Shown: positions 47,901 to 59,050 of the stretch, piece after piece
Layout of the letters: every line of letters begins with the position of its first letter
Position numbering within the stretch: the first letter of the stretch is position 1
Source of the DNA: Atherinomorus stipes
Taxonomy: Eukaryota > Chordata > Actinopteri > Atheriniformes > Atherinidae
Length of the DNA stretch: 64,000 nt
Direction of reading: 5' to 3'
Assembly: GCA_023101725.1 (NCBI GenBank)
Contig: JALJCO010003429.1
Location: forward strand, 434,001 to 498,000
Notes under the pieces: generated by a model
Databases searched by the model: none
What the model saw: the letters and a program-made list of their open reading frames with translations, nothing else
Told to the model about the DNA's origin: nothing
Position numbers and translations under genes: made by a program

Positions 47901-50900
47901 GGCAATATTTTTGTGTTTTAGTCCAATTATAAGCCTCACTAAAAAAGAAATACTTGATCAAGAACTTGTAGATATACTAACTAGACCAAGGGAGTACCAG
48001 GCCATTTATCAGAGAGAGGGATGTAAAAGGCTAAAGATGTTAGCCACTGTTTTATTTCTTTTGCAGCAATATTGCAATATTTAGCATTTTAAAGGTTTTC
48101 ACAATTAACACAATTAACACAAGCCATAAAGTCGGAGCTGGTGAGGCTACACCAACTTTCCAAGTTGGACATCTGATTTCAGGGCGCGTTCTTATTCTAT
48201 TTCCAAGTGGGAACTTGCAGAATCTGACTTGATTGAATAAGATTTGAGAAAAAAAAAAAAAAAAAAAATTGTTTGTATCTGAAGCAAGACCTGGTGATTG
48301 ATTACTAATAAGTTGCAGCTCATGAACTATTTCACCTCAAGCAATGTTTTGAAGCACATCCCATCCAGTTCTGTAAAATGTGTCGGGTAAAATTTCGAAG
48401 GTCTTTGTGGGTATGCTGGGTGTCATGCGCATTGTGATGTCTACAAAATACTTTACAGACAAACAAGCAAAGCTCCTCAAGTGATACAAGTCCTGCATAA
48501 AAGCAAGAAAAGATCATTAGGATTTACACCACTCATGTAGTCCTAACAGATGTTCGGTTAAAGAGAATAATAAAGTGGATGACGAGAGTTTTCATCTTTT
48601 TTTCAGTTCTTGCGTGAGAGCAGATGAGTGTGTGTCTGTATGGAGTACACACATGTGCAGACACAGATATGTAAATTTCTAAGCATTTTATTGAAGGTGT
48701 GTATTTACTTGTGGTTGTTTGCAAATATAATCTCATTAAATGACCATATAAAAACAGGATAACCAACTATTTCAACTAGTGGTTGCTGGGAGGCTTTTTC
48801 CTGTCATGCACCACTCTACTGCCAAATAATCACACACGCTTATGCGCGTACACAGGTGTACAGGAGGAGGCTGTCAAGTAGGGCCATAGTGGTCTGTTCA
48901 GGCTCCTCGAGCATGTGACAGGCCTCATCGACAGGAGGAGAGAGATAAGGATGGACAACAGAAGGGAAAAGAAAGCTGCCAGAGAAACTGAAAGATGGCA
49001 GCAGTGCTGGGATATATGTTGTGTAGTTTGAGCACTGTTCTGGTGTCTATTTCCACTCTGGGTTTGCTTGTTTTACCAATGATTCTGTAGCTTGTTTTAC
49101 TCAAAGCAAAAGAGACAATTCCCTAGAAATGAACATCACCAGGGTAGATACTTTCACACAGAAATATCTGCACTTCTACTACAGAAATTCAGAATCTCCA
49201 GGCAGGTTCATGGATATTAGGCCAAAATTCTGTTTTAACGTATTCTTACCATGTCCACAACAGCAGCTTAGCCATAAACCATCAAACATATATGGAAACC
49301 CTGTCTTGGTTTTTGGTGTAATTTAAGATTAATGGCTGCAAAGTGATATTTTCACAGATTTCTAACATGATGTACTGTAAAGCTGCTCATGCAGCCTCAT
49401 GTCCTTCCCTATGCTGTTGCCTGGAGACCAAAAACAAAAACATATCCAATTTATTTTAATATTTGTTTGTTTGTTTTTTTTACCCTCATTTTCTAGGAAT
49501 ATTCTGTCCTTTGCATTTTTCTTATACCAAGCAAATTTGAACAAAGATTAAGTTTAACTTGGCACCTTTTGTATGGAAGAATTTATAGTTACATGAAACA
49601 TCGGTTAAAAAAAAAAAAGCATTATTCCTAACTCATAAGTATTTCCTTACAAATGATAAATTTCACCAACCCCCCCTTTTTTTTGTATTGTTAACTTTTT
49701 GTTTAATTAGCTTCAAATTTCAGTCAAAATAAATGATAAATCTGACACTTTGTGTTTCATCCTGAGGTCAGGAACTGCCTGAATGAAAGTCCTGAGCATG
49801 TGTTGAGAAAGATCGAGCTTACAAATGTTGTGACGGGGGTGAGGCCAGAGCTGAGCAAAGCAGTGGCCGAGGGTCACCACAGGTATGATGAGATAAACAG
49901 AAGATGCGTGTGCCTGTAAACATCAGGATGACAGAAGACTGAATCAATATTTGGAAAATCACATCTGCCCACCTCTTCCCCGCTGAGCCTCTGGTCAAAG
50001 TAACCGCAGTCAAGGGGAGCGTTTATGGTCAATTGGCTCTCTTGAGAGGCGGAATATCCTGCAACGCTCTGTGCTTTTATAAATCTCCATCTGGATGTCA
50101 GTGTAACCGCAGAAGAGCGAGAAAAAGTCACTGTTTGACTCACATTAATTCACATTGTTGGAATTTGAATTGAATTAAAGCTCTTTATGTCACAGTGTTG
50201 TTTTCTTTAGCCAGAAATGAGCAGAAATGTTTAGATTCTGCACATTTGGTAGCTGGTTTGTTTAGATCAATGCTGCCAAGCTTTAACCACGGACTCACAG
50301 GAAGTTTTTTTTCTTACATTTTTTTTTATTTGTTATCCTGATCTTCTAATCTAATTGAGGCTAACATGTCTTGACAGATAAAATGAAATTTTTCCTATAC
50401 ATGTTTTTTTCTTTTCTGTACTTTAGTCCCAATCTTGAATATCTAATTGAAACCTCATCTGAAGTTAATTCTCTCATTACTCCATCATCCCTGCATCAGT
50501 TTGCTCATTGATGGGAAAAAAAACAAACAACAAAAAAGCAACAGCAACTAATTTTATTTGTAATAATATTTTTCCCTGTTTTGACTGTTGGCCCATCAAT
50601 TTGACATTTTACAGTCACAATAATGGGTTTTAATACTTAATAACCACATTAAGAAGCATCTTTGGCCATTGCTGCCTGGCTCAGTGATTGAGTTCTCTCC
50701 AGTGATTCATCTTTAATGAATGCTGTTTGTGCCTTTCAAATTAATTAATTGAGAAATAACAACGCGATTATGCTCCATATCTACTGGCAGAATCTATGAC
50801 TGAGTGGAAATTACATCATGCAGCAGGCTAATAGTTACGGGAAGGCTTGCTGATGACCTGCTGTTGGACCCCATTATGAAGTCATGTTGTAACCAAACCA

Positions 50901-53900
50901 CAAACACAAATCTTAAATCTAAACAAAACAATATCCTGATGTTTTTGTTGTTACCTCAACACATCCCATGAGAAGATCTAACCCATTACACCAGGACTGC
51001 GGCTGAATCCTAATCCCCTTTTTCTCTGTTTGTGTTGTACTACACCTACACAAGGATGCTGTATGCTAGCATAAGCTGCCAAATCACTGCATGTTCACTG
51101 AGCATGACTGATGGAGTACTTGTCAGTACCTTTCCCAGTATAACATTTATGTCAGAGAAAGTTGCAGAAAAATAATCTCTCACAAAATGCATGATACAAG
51201 CTTTATTCCAGCTATATTTAGTTTACACCTCCCATTTCAATTTGAACCAGTTAATATTTGCTTGAAAAGAAGGATTTCCTGTCTTACAGAAAATAAATAA
51301 ATAACAGCGCCATGCAGACAGAGCTCTGTGCTACACTGTGAAAAAGACTCCTGCAGTTGGTGCCTTTCCACCCACACCAGTTGGAGCATTATGGTATGGT
51401 TCATTCACACTGACAGAGAGGCTACTGTACATACTTCATCTGTTTCTATGGAAACGGCAACTTAAGTCGCATTGAACTACGAAATAAATGACATTTACCT
51501 GGCGGTTAGTCAGGATAAAAAAGCAGGTACGTTTGCGCCTGGCGCCCCTGACAAACATGCAGATTGCAGTGACTCCTAATAACACATGCATAAACCAGTT
51601 TTAGTGACGGTAAACAGATTTGACGCAACGGAGCGGTCTGCTCTCGTCATCTCAGAGGCAGAGACGGAGCTTTGGCAGCCTTCCTCACAATTCACACGTT
51701 TTTTGGTTGCTACTTGTTAAAAGTTATGCAGAAGACCAGAAATGCAGTGAATACAGTATGTGTGTTGGCTCCCTCAACAATTTCCCCATTGAAGGACATT
51801 CCATTCAATTTATTTGCTTTTAGAATGAATTTGCACACATTTTGTCATGCAAAACAGCTCAGTCACTCAGCAATTTTAACATGTGTCTGCATGATGCGAG
51901 AACAAAGACTTTTGATATGGAGCTGCCAAAGGAAGCACACATGTGGAAGTAAAGATTGCTGTTTACTGTAGCTGGAGCATTGGGAAGGTTTCACTTGGGC
52001 CTATGATTAAAATTGACAGATATGTAGTGACAAGCGCTAACTTTTTCTTTAGCTTTTAACATACTTTAAAAGGATGCCGTGTAACTTTTGGCCACGATTA
52101 GATTTACGGGTATTAAACCTGTAACTTCCCTCAGGCCACATAACTGTTGCAAAATTTAACAGTCTCCATCTCTGTCTTGGAATCGTGTTTGCAGACCACT
52201 TTGATCAGCTGATAGCAAAGTCATCAAGCCATAAAGCAAAGCACTCAAGGTCACATTATCCAATGAGAGACAGATCCGCTCCTTCAAAGTTACAATCTCT
52301 GTTTTTTGAGTACGGCAGTCCCCTTTGAACACCGACATGTGTCAAGTGCAGCATATTGACCAAGGGGCAAACGTTTCTTCCAGGTTGCCCAAAAATTGTA
52401 ATTCTTTCTTCATCCGCTTGGGGCTGGCTCCAAAACAGAGCAAATCCCCATAGGCTCTAACTTTACAGCAGAAATAAACATGTTTACAGCCTGGTTCAAA
52501 AAGTCATTTTAGGTTTAATAGGTCAACTTTATCTTCATCTCAACCATGAGGGGGGTGAATTTCTTTTATAATTCATCCGTTTAGATGTTATATAATCTTG
52601 AAACTACACATAATTAGGGGCGATTTTAGCTGTGTAGGCTAATAGTTAGCTCCCTAGTTCCACTGACTGACACTTATGGAAATGGTCAAAAAAGCAAGAA
52701 ACTGGTGAAGTGCCATTGACTCTGACTACAGAGTTGAAAAGCTGTGAAAAACATAACTGTTTTGATTTGGGTTGCTGCATTCACAGTGACTACATGTGGA
52801 GAAGTATGCCAGTCTACCTGCAGAACCATTTGTTGCAGTGCAGACAGGCTGTTTTATGCTTATGTTTGTCAGAGATTCATGGCCACTTATCTGCTTTTGA
52901 GGATTGGCCTAAAGTGGCTGGAAAGGGGAACAGCGGTCGACATTTCCCGGGTGGCCTTGATGAGGGAGCTTGTTACCAGCACATGCCGTACCTAGCAGAA
53001 GAGTAAGAGGTGGACTCTGTGTGGGTGTTTGCACGCTTGATAGAAAAAAAACAAGTAAATAAAATAAATACAAAAAAAATCTCATTTTGATTCTGGTTAG
53101 GTTTGGCTTTACAAAGTGGGAATTATAGGCAGTGTTAAGGTAAGTCAATGCAGTGTCCTCTGAAGTGATGGAAATGCCAGCATGTGAAGGTGTGTGTTTG
53201 TCCAGCAGTGAGAGGAAAGAAGAGTGTGGGCATAAGTAATGAATGTATTGTCACTTTCTATTTGCTGTACTAAAGCTTCACTGCACTCTTCTCCCACGGG
53301 ACGAAACACTACCTACCCCGTTTAGCTCTAAGGTTGGAGGAGGGGGGAGCGAAGCAAGAAGGAAGCGAGGCTTGCAATGATGAAAGAAAAATTGTGTGTA
53401 GTAGATGAAATTGAGGAGAGATTTGGGGATGGGCAATTCTGTTGCACAGCTGTACCTAACACAGACTTTGCTGCTAAGAGTGTAGATGTTTTTCAATACA
53501 AATATATAATAGCCCAAAGAGAATAGATTAAGAAAAAAAAAACCTCAATTAGAGCATCTTCTGCTCTATTAAGAAGAGTAAGTAGCTCTTACCTAAATGG
53601 CCCTAATGAACCAAAGTGCTCTGGATCCAAATTCAGTAATTACCATTTAATGGCTGTTAACAGCAGATGTGTCACATGGAAAAGGAACAAGATCAGGATT
53701 TGTATATTTACATACAAGGTTGTATTATCTGGGACACTCAATTATTCATATCTTGGGATGCTGAGTATAAACAACTCCACATATCCAATTTCCATAGCAA
53801 GGATGAACATATATCCTAATTTGGAAAAAAAAAGCTGAACGGAACAAATTTTAGCCCATGATGTCTTTTTTTGTGCTTTTGTGGTGCATGTAAGCTCTGT

Positions 53901-54851
53901 TTCCATGGTAATTTTCAGCAGGCTTATAGTCTGGTTGTTAATATGCAATACAATATATGGGGATGTGTCTTGCCTATTTATAAGGATGCATAGGAAGGGC
54001 TGATTCTGATAAACAACTCACATGAATGTGTTTTTCTGAGTGTTGTCTGTCTTCCTTATTTACACTGGCTAATATTAACCTGTGTACCTCCTGTTTGAAC
54101 AGTGTTTAGCCAGCGCATGGACCACTTGTTATGGCAGTTTGTAACATTTGACCAAGGTGCATCCCTCGCTGCCAGCTGCTGCCATGGTTACAGTAAATAT
54201 AGTTTTACTATTGTTTACTGATCACTCTGGGCCAGTGATCCATGTGCTAGCATGTTTCCAAACTGAGATTATAAAGGTCAGCGTGATGGAGCTGCTTTTT
54301 GAAGTAGGCTGCAGGTTGTTTTTTTCTCTCTTTTTATGCCATTGCTGATGTTGTAGGTTCATTTTTCCTCTCTTCTTTTTAGTTCACGGTAAAAACATTT
54401 GCATCGATTTCCTTTATTTAACATTTACTATTGTTTTAGTGCTGTGAGAATGTGGTCGCCTATACCTCCCTTTTTCTTTGGATCCAGTCCCACTGAAGCC
54501 AGTCTGCTGTGTCTCTCGCTGTCTCAGCAAGTGATAAAACACAGTGAGGATTCAGCTTGCTCTAACGTGACTGTGCCATAAAAAGGTTGAGCACCTCTGG
54601 CCTGGTGTGCAGTCATGTATACATAGTTCGCTGTCTCCCTCCCTGTTAAGCACAGTTGAGCAGTGAAGGATAGCAAGGCAAGTTAGAAAGGATGGTTCAT
54701 TCCCAGTCGCTCCTAATCAGCCTACACACTGTAAAGTGACTCAAGATAAGTATATATTAAAAAGCACCTTCTAAAAAGTGGACCAATGTTTTGGACAGTT
54801 TCCTCTGTCAGATAGTCTGTCTGGCAGACTTTGTGTTGTAGCATTAAAGAC
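44916..54851. other. Long intronic stretch without identified genes
   Basis: About 10 kb with no supported exon. Homopolymer runs (for example A21 near 48250) and short GCTAGCTAGCTAG at 47634 occur. A segment at about 50690-50830, with CAAATTAATTAATTGAG, and one at about 45340-45460 look like candidate conserved non-coding elements. No transposon boundary could be read. Confidence 0.5.
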
Positions 54852-55328
54852 ATTGGCCGCGTTTCCCAGTTAAGATTCTTCTTTGGATTAAAGAAGGCCT
54901 CAAGGAAGCTCTTCCCAACAAAGGATCGCAAAGATACGCCCGTTTCCCAGATTGCTTCTTTCGCGCGTTCTTATTTCCTGAGAAACGTCTTGGCTACGCT
55001 ACATCTTTAGAAGGTCCTAACAGAAGCTATCCACTTCCGGGGGTGCTGAAAAAAAAGCAATCGAGGTCAGGTATATCGATCGACACCATTCATTTAGTGT
55101 GGAGGTTATTTTCCGACGCTGATATTTAGCCCATTTATACGTTTATGTGTTTGTGCAAGAAGACAAACTGTTAAAAATATGCATGTGATTACCAGTGATT
55201 GCAAATATTCATTGAAAAGCTCATTGTATATTGTGTAATTGGCCAAATTGTGCTAAACAGGTGTAGGCGATTGGAAATTTACAGATGCCCCATAAATAAT
55301 GGTCATTCTGACGCTATTTGTTGACGTA

Positions 55329-55416
55329 ATGGCTGAAGGGAACCCCACCAAGAGGATGAAGCGCTCTCCGGCCTTCACGCCAGAGGAGATGGCGATTCTG
55401 ATTGAAGAAGTGGCAG
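55329..55416 (+). pseudogene. Myb/SANT-like accessory protein of Harbinger, first exon only
   Basis: ATG at 55329 opens a 29-codon frame beginning MAEGNPTKRMKRS, then FTPEEMAILIEEV, which looks like the first helix of a Myb/SANT-like DNA-binding domain of the type carried by Harbinger elements. It ends at a donor-like GCAG|GTAAAA at 55416. No following exon survives before the transposase fragment. In copy 2 only the first nine codons match. Confidence 0.6.
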
Positions 55417-55477
55417 GTAAAAAAAGCATTCTCTTTGGAGGAAAAAAGACATAGAAGCAAAGGCCAGGGCATGGCAA

Positions 55478-55852
55478 TCAATAGCGCTGAAAATGTCCCC
55501 ATCCAGCCCTTGCAGTGTGCGCGACTGACACCGACGCCTTGCTGAGTCCGGTTCCATCCCCCATTACCTCCAGAAAGCTCCCCACCGCGTAGAAACGCAA
55601 CGCAGCCAGGCACTGCACCTCTGGGCTCAGAGCAAAGTTGCACCTTGTGGGCCTCCTGATGTGTGGAGCAACTATTTGAATGATCCGCTCGATTTCGTCG
55701 CGCGGTAGCCTGTAACGCATCTGAATAGCACGATCTGACAGCACATCTAGAGGACTGAAATGCTGGCGCATGAAAGCATGTACATACACAGTGTCACTCC
55801 GTCTACGGCGACGCTGTTGGTTTGCTACCAAAATTTGCTGTAAAGCAGCCAT
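55478..55852 (-). pseudogene. Harbinger (HARBI1-like) transposase N-terminal fragment
   Basis: The 124-residue minus-strand frame starts at ATG (55852). It holds an Arg-rich stretch (QQRRRRRSD, about residues 12-20) and a helical N-terminal domain with LPRDEIERIIQIVAPHI and LSPEVQCLAALRFYAVGSF. These match the N-terminal part of HARBI1-type nucleases of PIF/Harbinger transposons, which are usually about 350-400 residues. After SKASVS the similarity ends and a stop follows. The DDE catalytic domain is absent, so this is a broken transposase and not the domesticated HARBI1 gene. Confidence 0.85.
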
Positions 55853-56516
55853 GATGTCTGATACGGGTATGCGTAAATGGCCATGCTTTTATTGAGCGAA
55901 GCAGGTGCATCTCATCATGAACAGCTGACAAATGCGTAAATATGACGTGAGTCCTCATAGATTGCGTATAATTTGCGTACAGTTCCTACTGCAATGTTTT
56001 TGTTTCTGTGGTTGATACCCACAGCTTTATCTAACGTAAGCTAAGTATAGGGAGCCTATCTTGCCATAATGATTAAACTTAACCACAATATTTTCTGTCA
56101 TTCACTCGGTAACTACAGTTTTCTTCCATTATAGATGATTGACATTATGACATGAGTGAGAAAACATGACTCAAAATACAACTGATCCGTGAATAGGTCC
56201 ATTTTTAATAATTTCCATTTTCTACTTTTTTTCACGGGAAATAGTGTCGTTTCCAAAAGTGACCAGTAGATGGGCCTGTTGTTCCCTTAGCAGGGGGGAA
56301 CGTTAAGAAGGGTCGAAAGAGTGGGTCTGGCCGCTCCTGAAAATAAGAAGCTCCTGAGTTAAGAGCACATCTGGGAAACGCAACGTCCAAACAAGGCACC
56401 TTTAAGAAGTGACTTAAGGAGGACCTCAGCGTTAAGAGTGTCTTAACTAATCTGGGAAACGCGGCCATTGATGTGACTGAGAGAAAGGAAAATAACAGCT
56501 TTCTGTTGCCGCTAAT

Positions 56517-58175
56517 GGCCGCGTTTCCCAGATTAGTTAAGACACTCTTACGCTCCCCCTGCTAAGGGAACAACAGGCCCATCTACTGGTCACTTTTGGA
56601 AACGACACTATTTCCGTGAAAAAAAAGTAGAAGATGAAATTATTAAAAATGGACCTATTCACGGATCAGTTGTTGTATTTGTCATGTTTTCTCACTCATG
56701 TCATAATGTCAATCATCTATGATGGAAGAAAACTTTAGTTACCGAGTGAATGACAGAAAATATTGTGGTTAGGTTAATCATTATGGCAAGATAGGCCTCC
56801 CTATACTTAGCTTACGTTAGATAAAGCTGTGGGTATCAACCACAGAAACAAAAACATTGCGGTTGGATTGTACGCAAATTATACGCAATCTATGAGGACT
56901 CACGTCATATTTACGCATTTGTCAGCTGTTCATGATGAGATGCCCTGCTTGCTCAATAAAAGCATGGCATTTACGCATACCCGTATCAGACCCGCATCAG
57001 ATGTCTGTGCAGAGAACCAAACCAAACCACCCCCTCCAGTCACCAAACCACCCCCTCCGGCCACACTTTGATATTGAACTATAAAACACTTCAGTACCAC
57101 CCGAACCACCTATTTAGGTCCCCTGACTACCTTTCTCTGCCAACCTCAGCACAAAGGTCATGTTAAAAATCATAGGTGGCACTGGGCAGTGATTCAAAAA
57201 TGGCAAACACAACCTCTCAGTGTAATATGTGGAGCATTCCCATTACTTTGCGTTTCGCAGGCCTTTGAAGAATTGGGCACGAGTGAGTGGCAGAACAAGC
57301 CATTCTTTATTAAGTCACGTCAACCATTTGCGGGATTACTGTTTGTTGAATGCCGTGCGTCATCCTGGACGCACACTTTCGCACCAAATACAGTATGTCG
57401 CCCATTTCCAAATGCTGCCATGTGGAGCTCATTTAACATAAGATGTGTGTAGGTGATTACATCCTCCAAGATTTCCACAGACAACAGTAACCCAACAAAA
57501 AGTTTTGAAAGTTTGGTGCATATCGTTTGGCTGAAGCTTGTCAGGAGTTCCAGGAGTTGATCTATTTTTGCGAACAAGAAAATGTTATCCTTTTTCAGTG
57601 TTTCAATCACCTAGCCACCGTTTCCCGATTCTACTACTGAGCATCGATATGACACACACGCACGTTTCAGGAATCCTCTTGGTGGGGTTCCCTTCAGCCA
57701 TTACGTCAACAAATAGCGTCAGAGTGACCATTATTTATAGGGCATCTGTAAATTTCCAATCGCCTACACCTGTTTAGCACAATTTGGCCAATTACACAAT
57801 ATACAATGAGCTTTTCAATGAATATTTGCAATCACTGGTAATCACATGCATATTTTTAACAGTTTGTCTTCTTGCACAAACACATAAACGTATAAATGGG
57901 CTCAATATCAGCGTCGGAAAATAACCTCCACACTAAATGAATGGTGTCGATCGATATACCTGACCTCGATTACTTTTTTTTCAGCACCCCGGAAGTGGAT
58001 AGCTTCTGTTAGGACCTTCTAAAGATGTAGCGTAGCCAAGACGTTTCTCAGGAAATAAGAACGCGTGAAAGAAGCAATCTGGGGAAGCGGGCGTATCTTT
58101 GCGATCCTTTGTTGGGAAGAGCTTCCTTGAGGCCTTCTTTAATCCAAAGAAGAATCTTAACTGGGAAACGCGGCC
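56517..58175 (+). mobile_element. PIF/Harbinger-type transposon, copy 2 (opposite orientation)
   Basis: This has the same 15-bp ends GGCCGCGTTTCCCAG and is flanked by AAT at 56514-56516 and 58176-58178. AAT is the reverse complement of the ATT beside copy 1, as expected for the inverted orientation. Its arms match copy 1 closely: 57674-58175 against 54855-55356, and 56517-56991 against 55856-56466. The middle, 56992-57673, is unrelated to copy 1 and has no transposase; on the minus strand it has a frame (57320-57610) with a leucine-rich helical start and no known domain. Confidence 0.88.
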
Positions 58176-58178
58176 AAT

Positions 58179-58958
58179 AACAGTAATTGAATGTATGGGT
58201 GTAGGTATAAAGTTGAATTCCCATATTTAACCAACTAATGACAACTTTATTGACTTAGAATTTCCTTGCTGGCTTATGCTTTATTCACTCTTTTGACCAA
58301 ATAAAAAACAAACTTTGATTTTCTGTAGCTTTAACATAAAGAGCTACAAATCTGTGCGTTCACTCACACTTGCCTTCTTGTGCTGTAATGCCCTGTTTTC
58401 TCTATGATGAAAAAAAGAATGTTAACACAAGATATTTTTGAAATGTAGTGGCAAATACCTGCTGGTGTAGTGTAAAAAAAATCATAAAATACATAGTTTT
58501 TGGTTTTTAAAGGTTTCCAACAGGTTTTCAGTAGGTGTGGGAGAATTGAATCAAAGAAATTGAATCGGGATATTTATTTCATGATTTTTGAAGTCAAGAT
58601 CTTTGTTAAAAACATCTTTAAAAAAATTAAATACTTCATTTTAGTCTGTTTGTTTATAAATTGGATTTTCTCCAGGAGAAGGCAAATTTTTTTTCATCAC
58701 CTGTCTAATAACATGATGTTTTACCTGTTTCTGAAAAAAACTTAAACAGAAGGCAGAGCATGGCAGACAACTTGGTCTGGTGTTAGAAAAACAAGCTAAA
58801 AATCTGCAAAATCAAAGAGCTGAAACTTAAAAGGAATCAACGGCCAAAAAACTGGTATCAGGAGAAAAAGCTATGGTCCAAGCCCGAGTTTCCAATGTTT
58901 CCTCGATCACGCCAGATTCAAGATAAATGGATCCAACAGCCCAAAAGTTCTGCATCCT
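58179..58958. other. Intronic stretch, no feature identified
   Basis: AT-rich. A short patch at 58530-58570 (GTGTGGGAGAATTGAATC...GAATCGGGAT) hints at an old repeat but cannot be classed. Confidence 0.5.
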
Positions 58959-59050
58959 GACTTGTTAATTTGAATCAGGTGTGTTGAAGCAGGGAAACAA
59001 TGAAAACCTGCAGGGTTGTGGCCCAGAAGGGCCGGAGCTGGACACCCCTG
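58959..59050. repeat. Right half of a CAGGGGTGTCC-type MITE
   Basis: GACTTGTTAATTTGAATCAGGTGTGTTGAAGCAGGGAAACA...AAAACCTGCAGG...GCCGGAGCTGGACACCCCTG is the usual right half and terminus of a common teleost palindromic element. The left half is not seen next to it. Confidence 0.75.

Larger units (their letters stand above)
54855..56466 (-). mobile_element. PIF/Harbinger-type transposon, copy 1 (internally deleted)
   Basis: The ends are GGCCGCGTTTCCCAG and, on the other strand, the same 15 bases, flanked by ATT at 54852-54854 and 56467-56469 (3-bp target duplication). Inside are the two gene types of this superfamily, facing opposite ways: a Myb/SANT-like first exon on the plus strand (55329-55416) and a HARBI1-like transposase N terminus on the minus strand (55478-55852). 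Both are cut short, and the catalytic DDE domain is missing, so the element is a deletion derivative. A second copy in the opposite orientation follows after 50 bp. Confidence 0.9.

Noticed and set aside
52744..52995. Short cysteine-rich, signal-peptide-like frame
   Set aside because: The apparent start codon is GTG, which is not expected here, and the overlapping frame is equally open; no splice or promoter support.
55478..55852. The domesticated host gene HARBI1
   Set aside because: The frame lies inside an element with terminal repeats and a 3-bp target duplication and lacks the catalytic domain, so it is a transposon fragment.
54855..58175. A single large Harbinger element with long inverted repeats
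   Set aside because: Each half has its own complete pair of GGCCGCGTTTCCCAG ends and its own target duplication, with 50 bp of host sequence between them.
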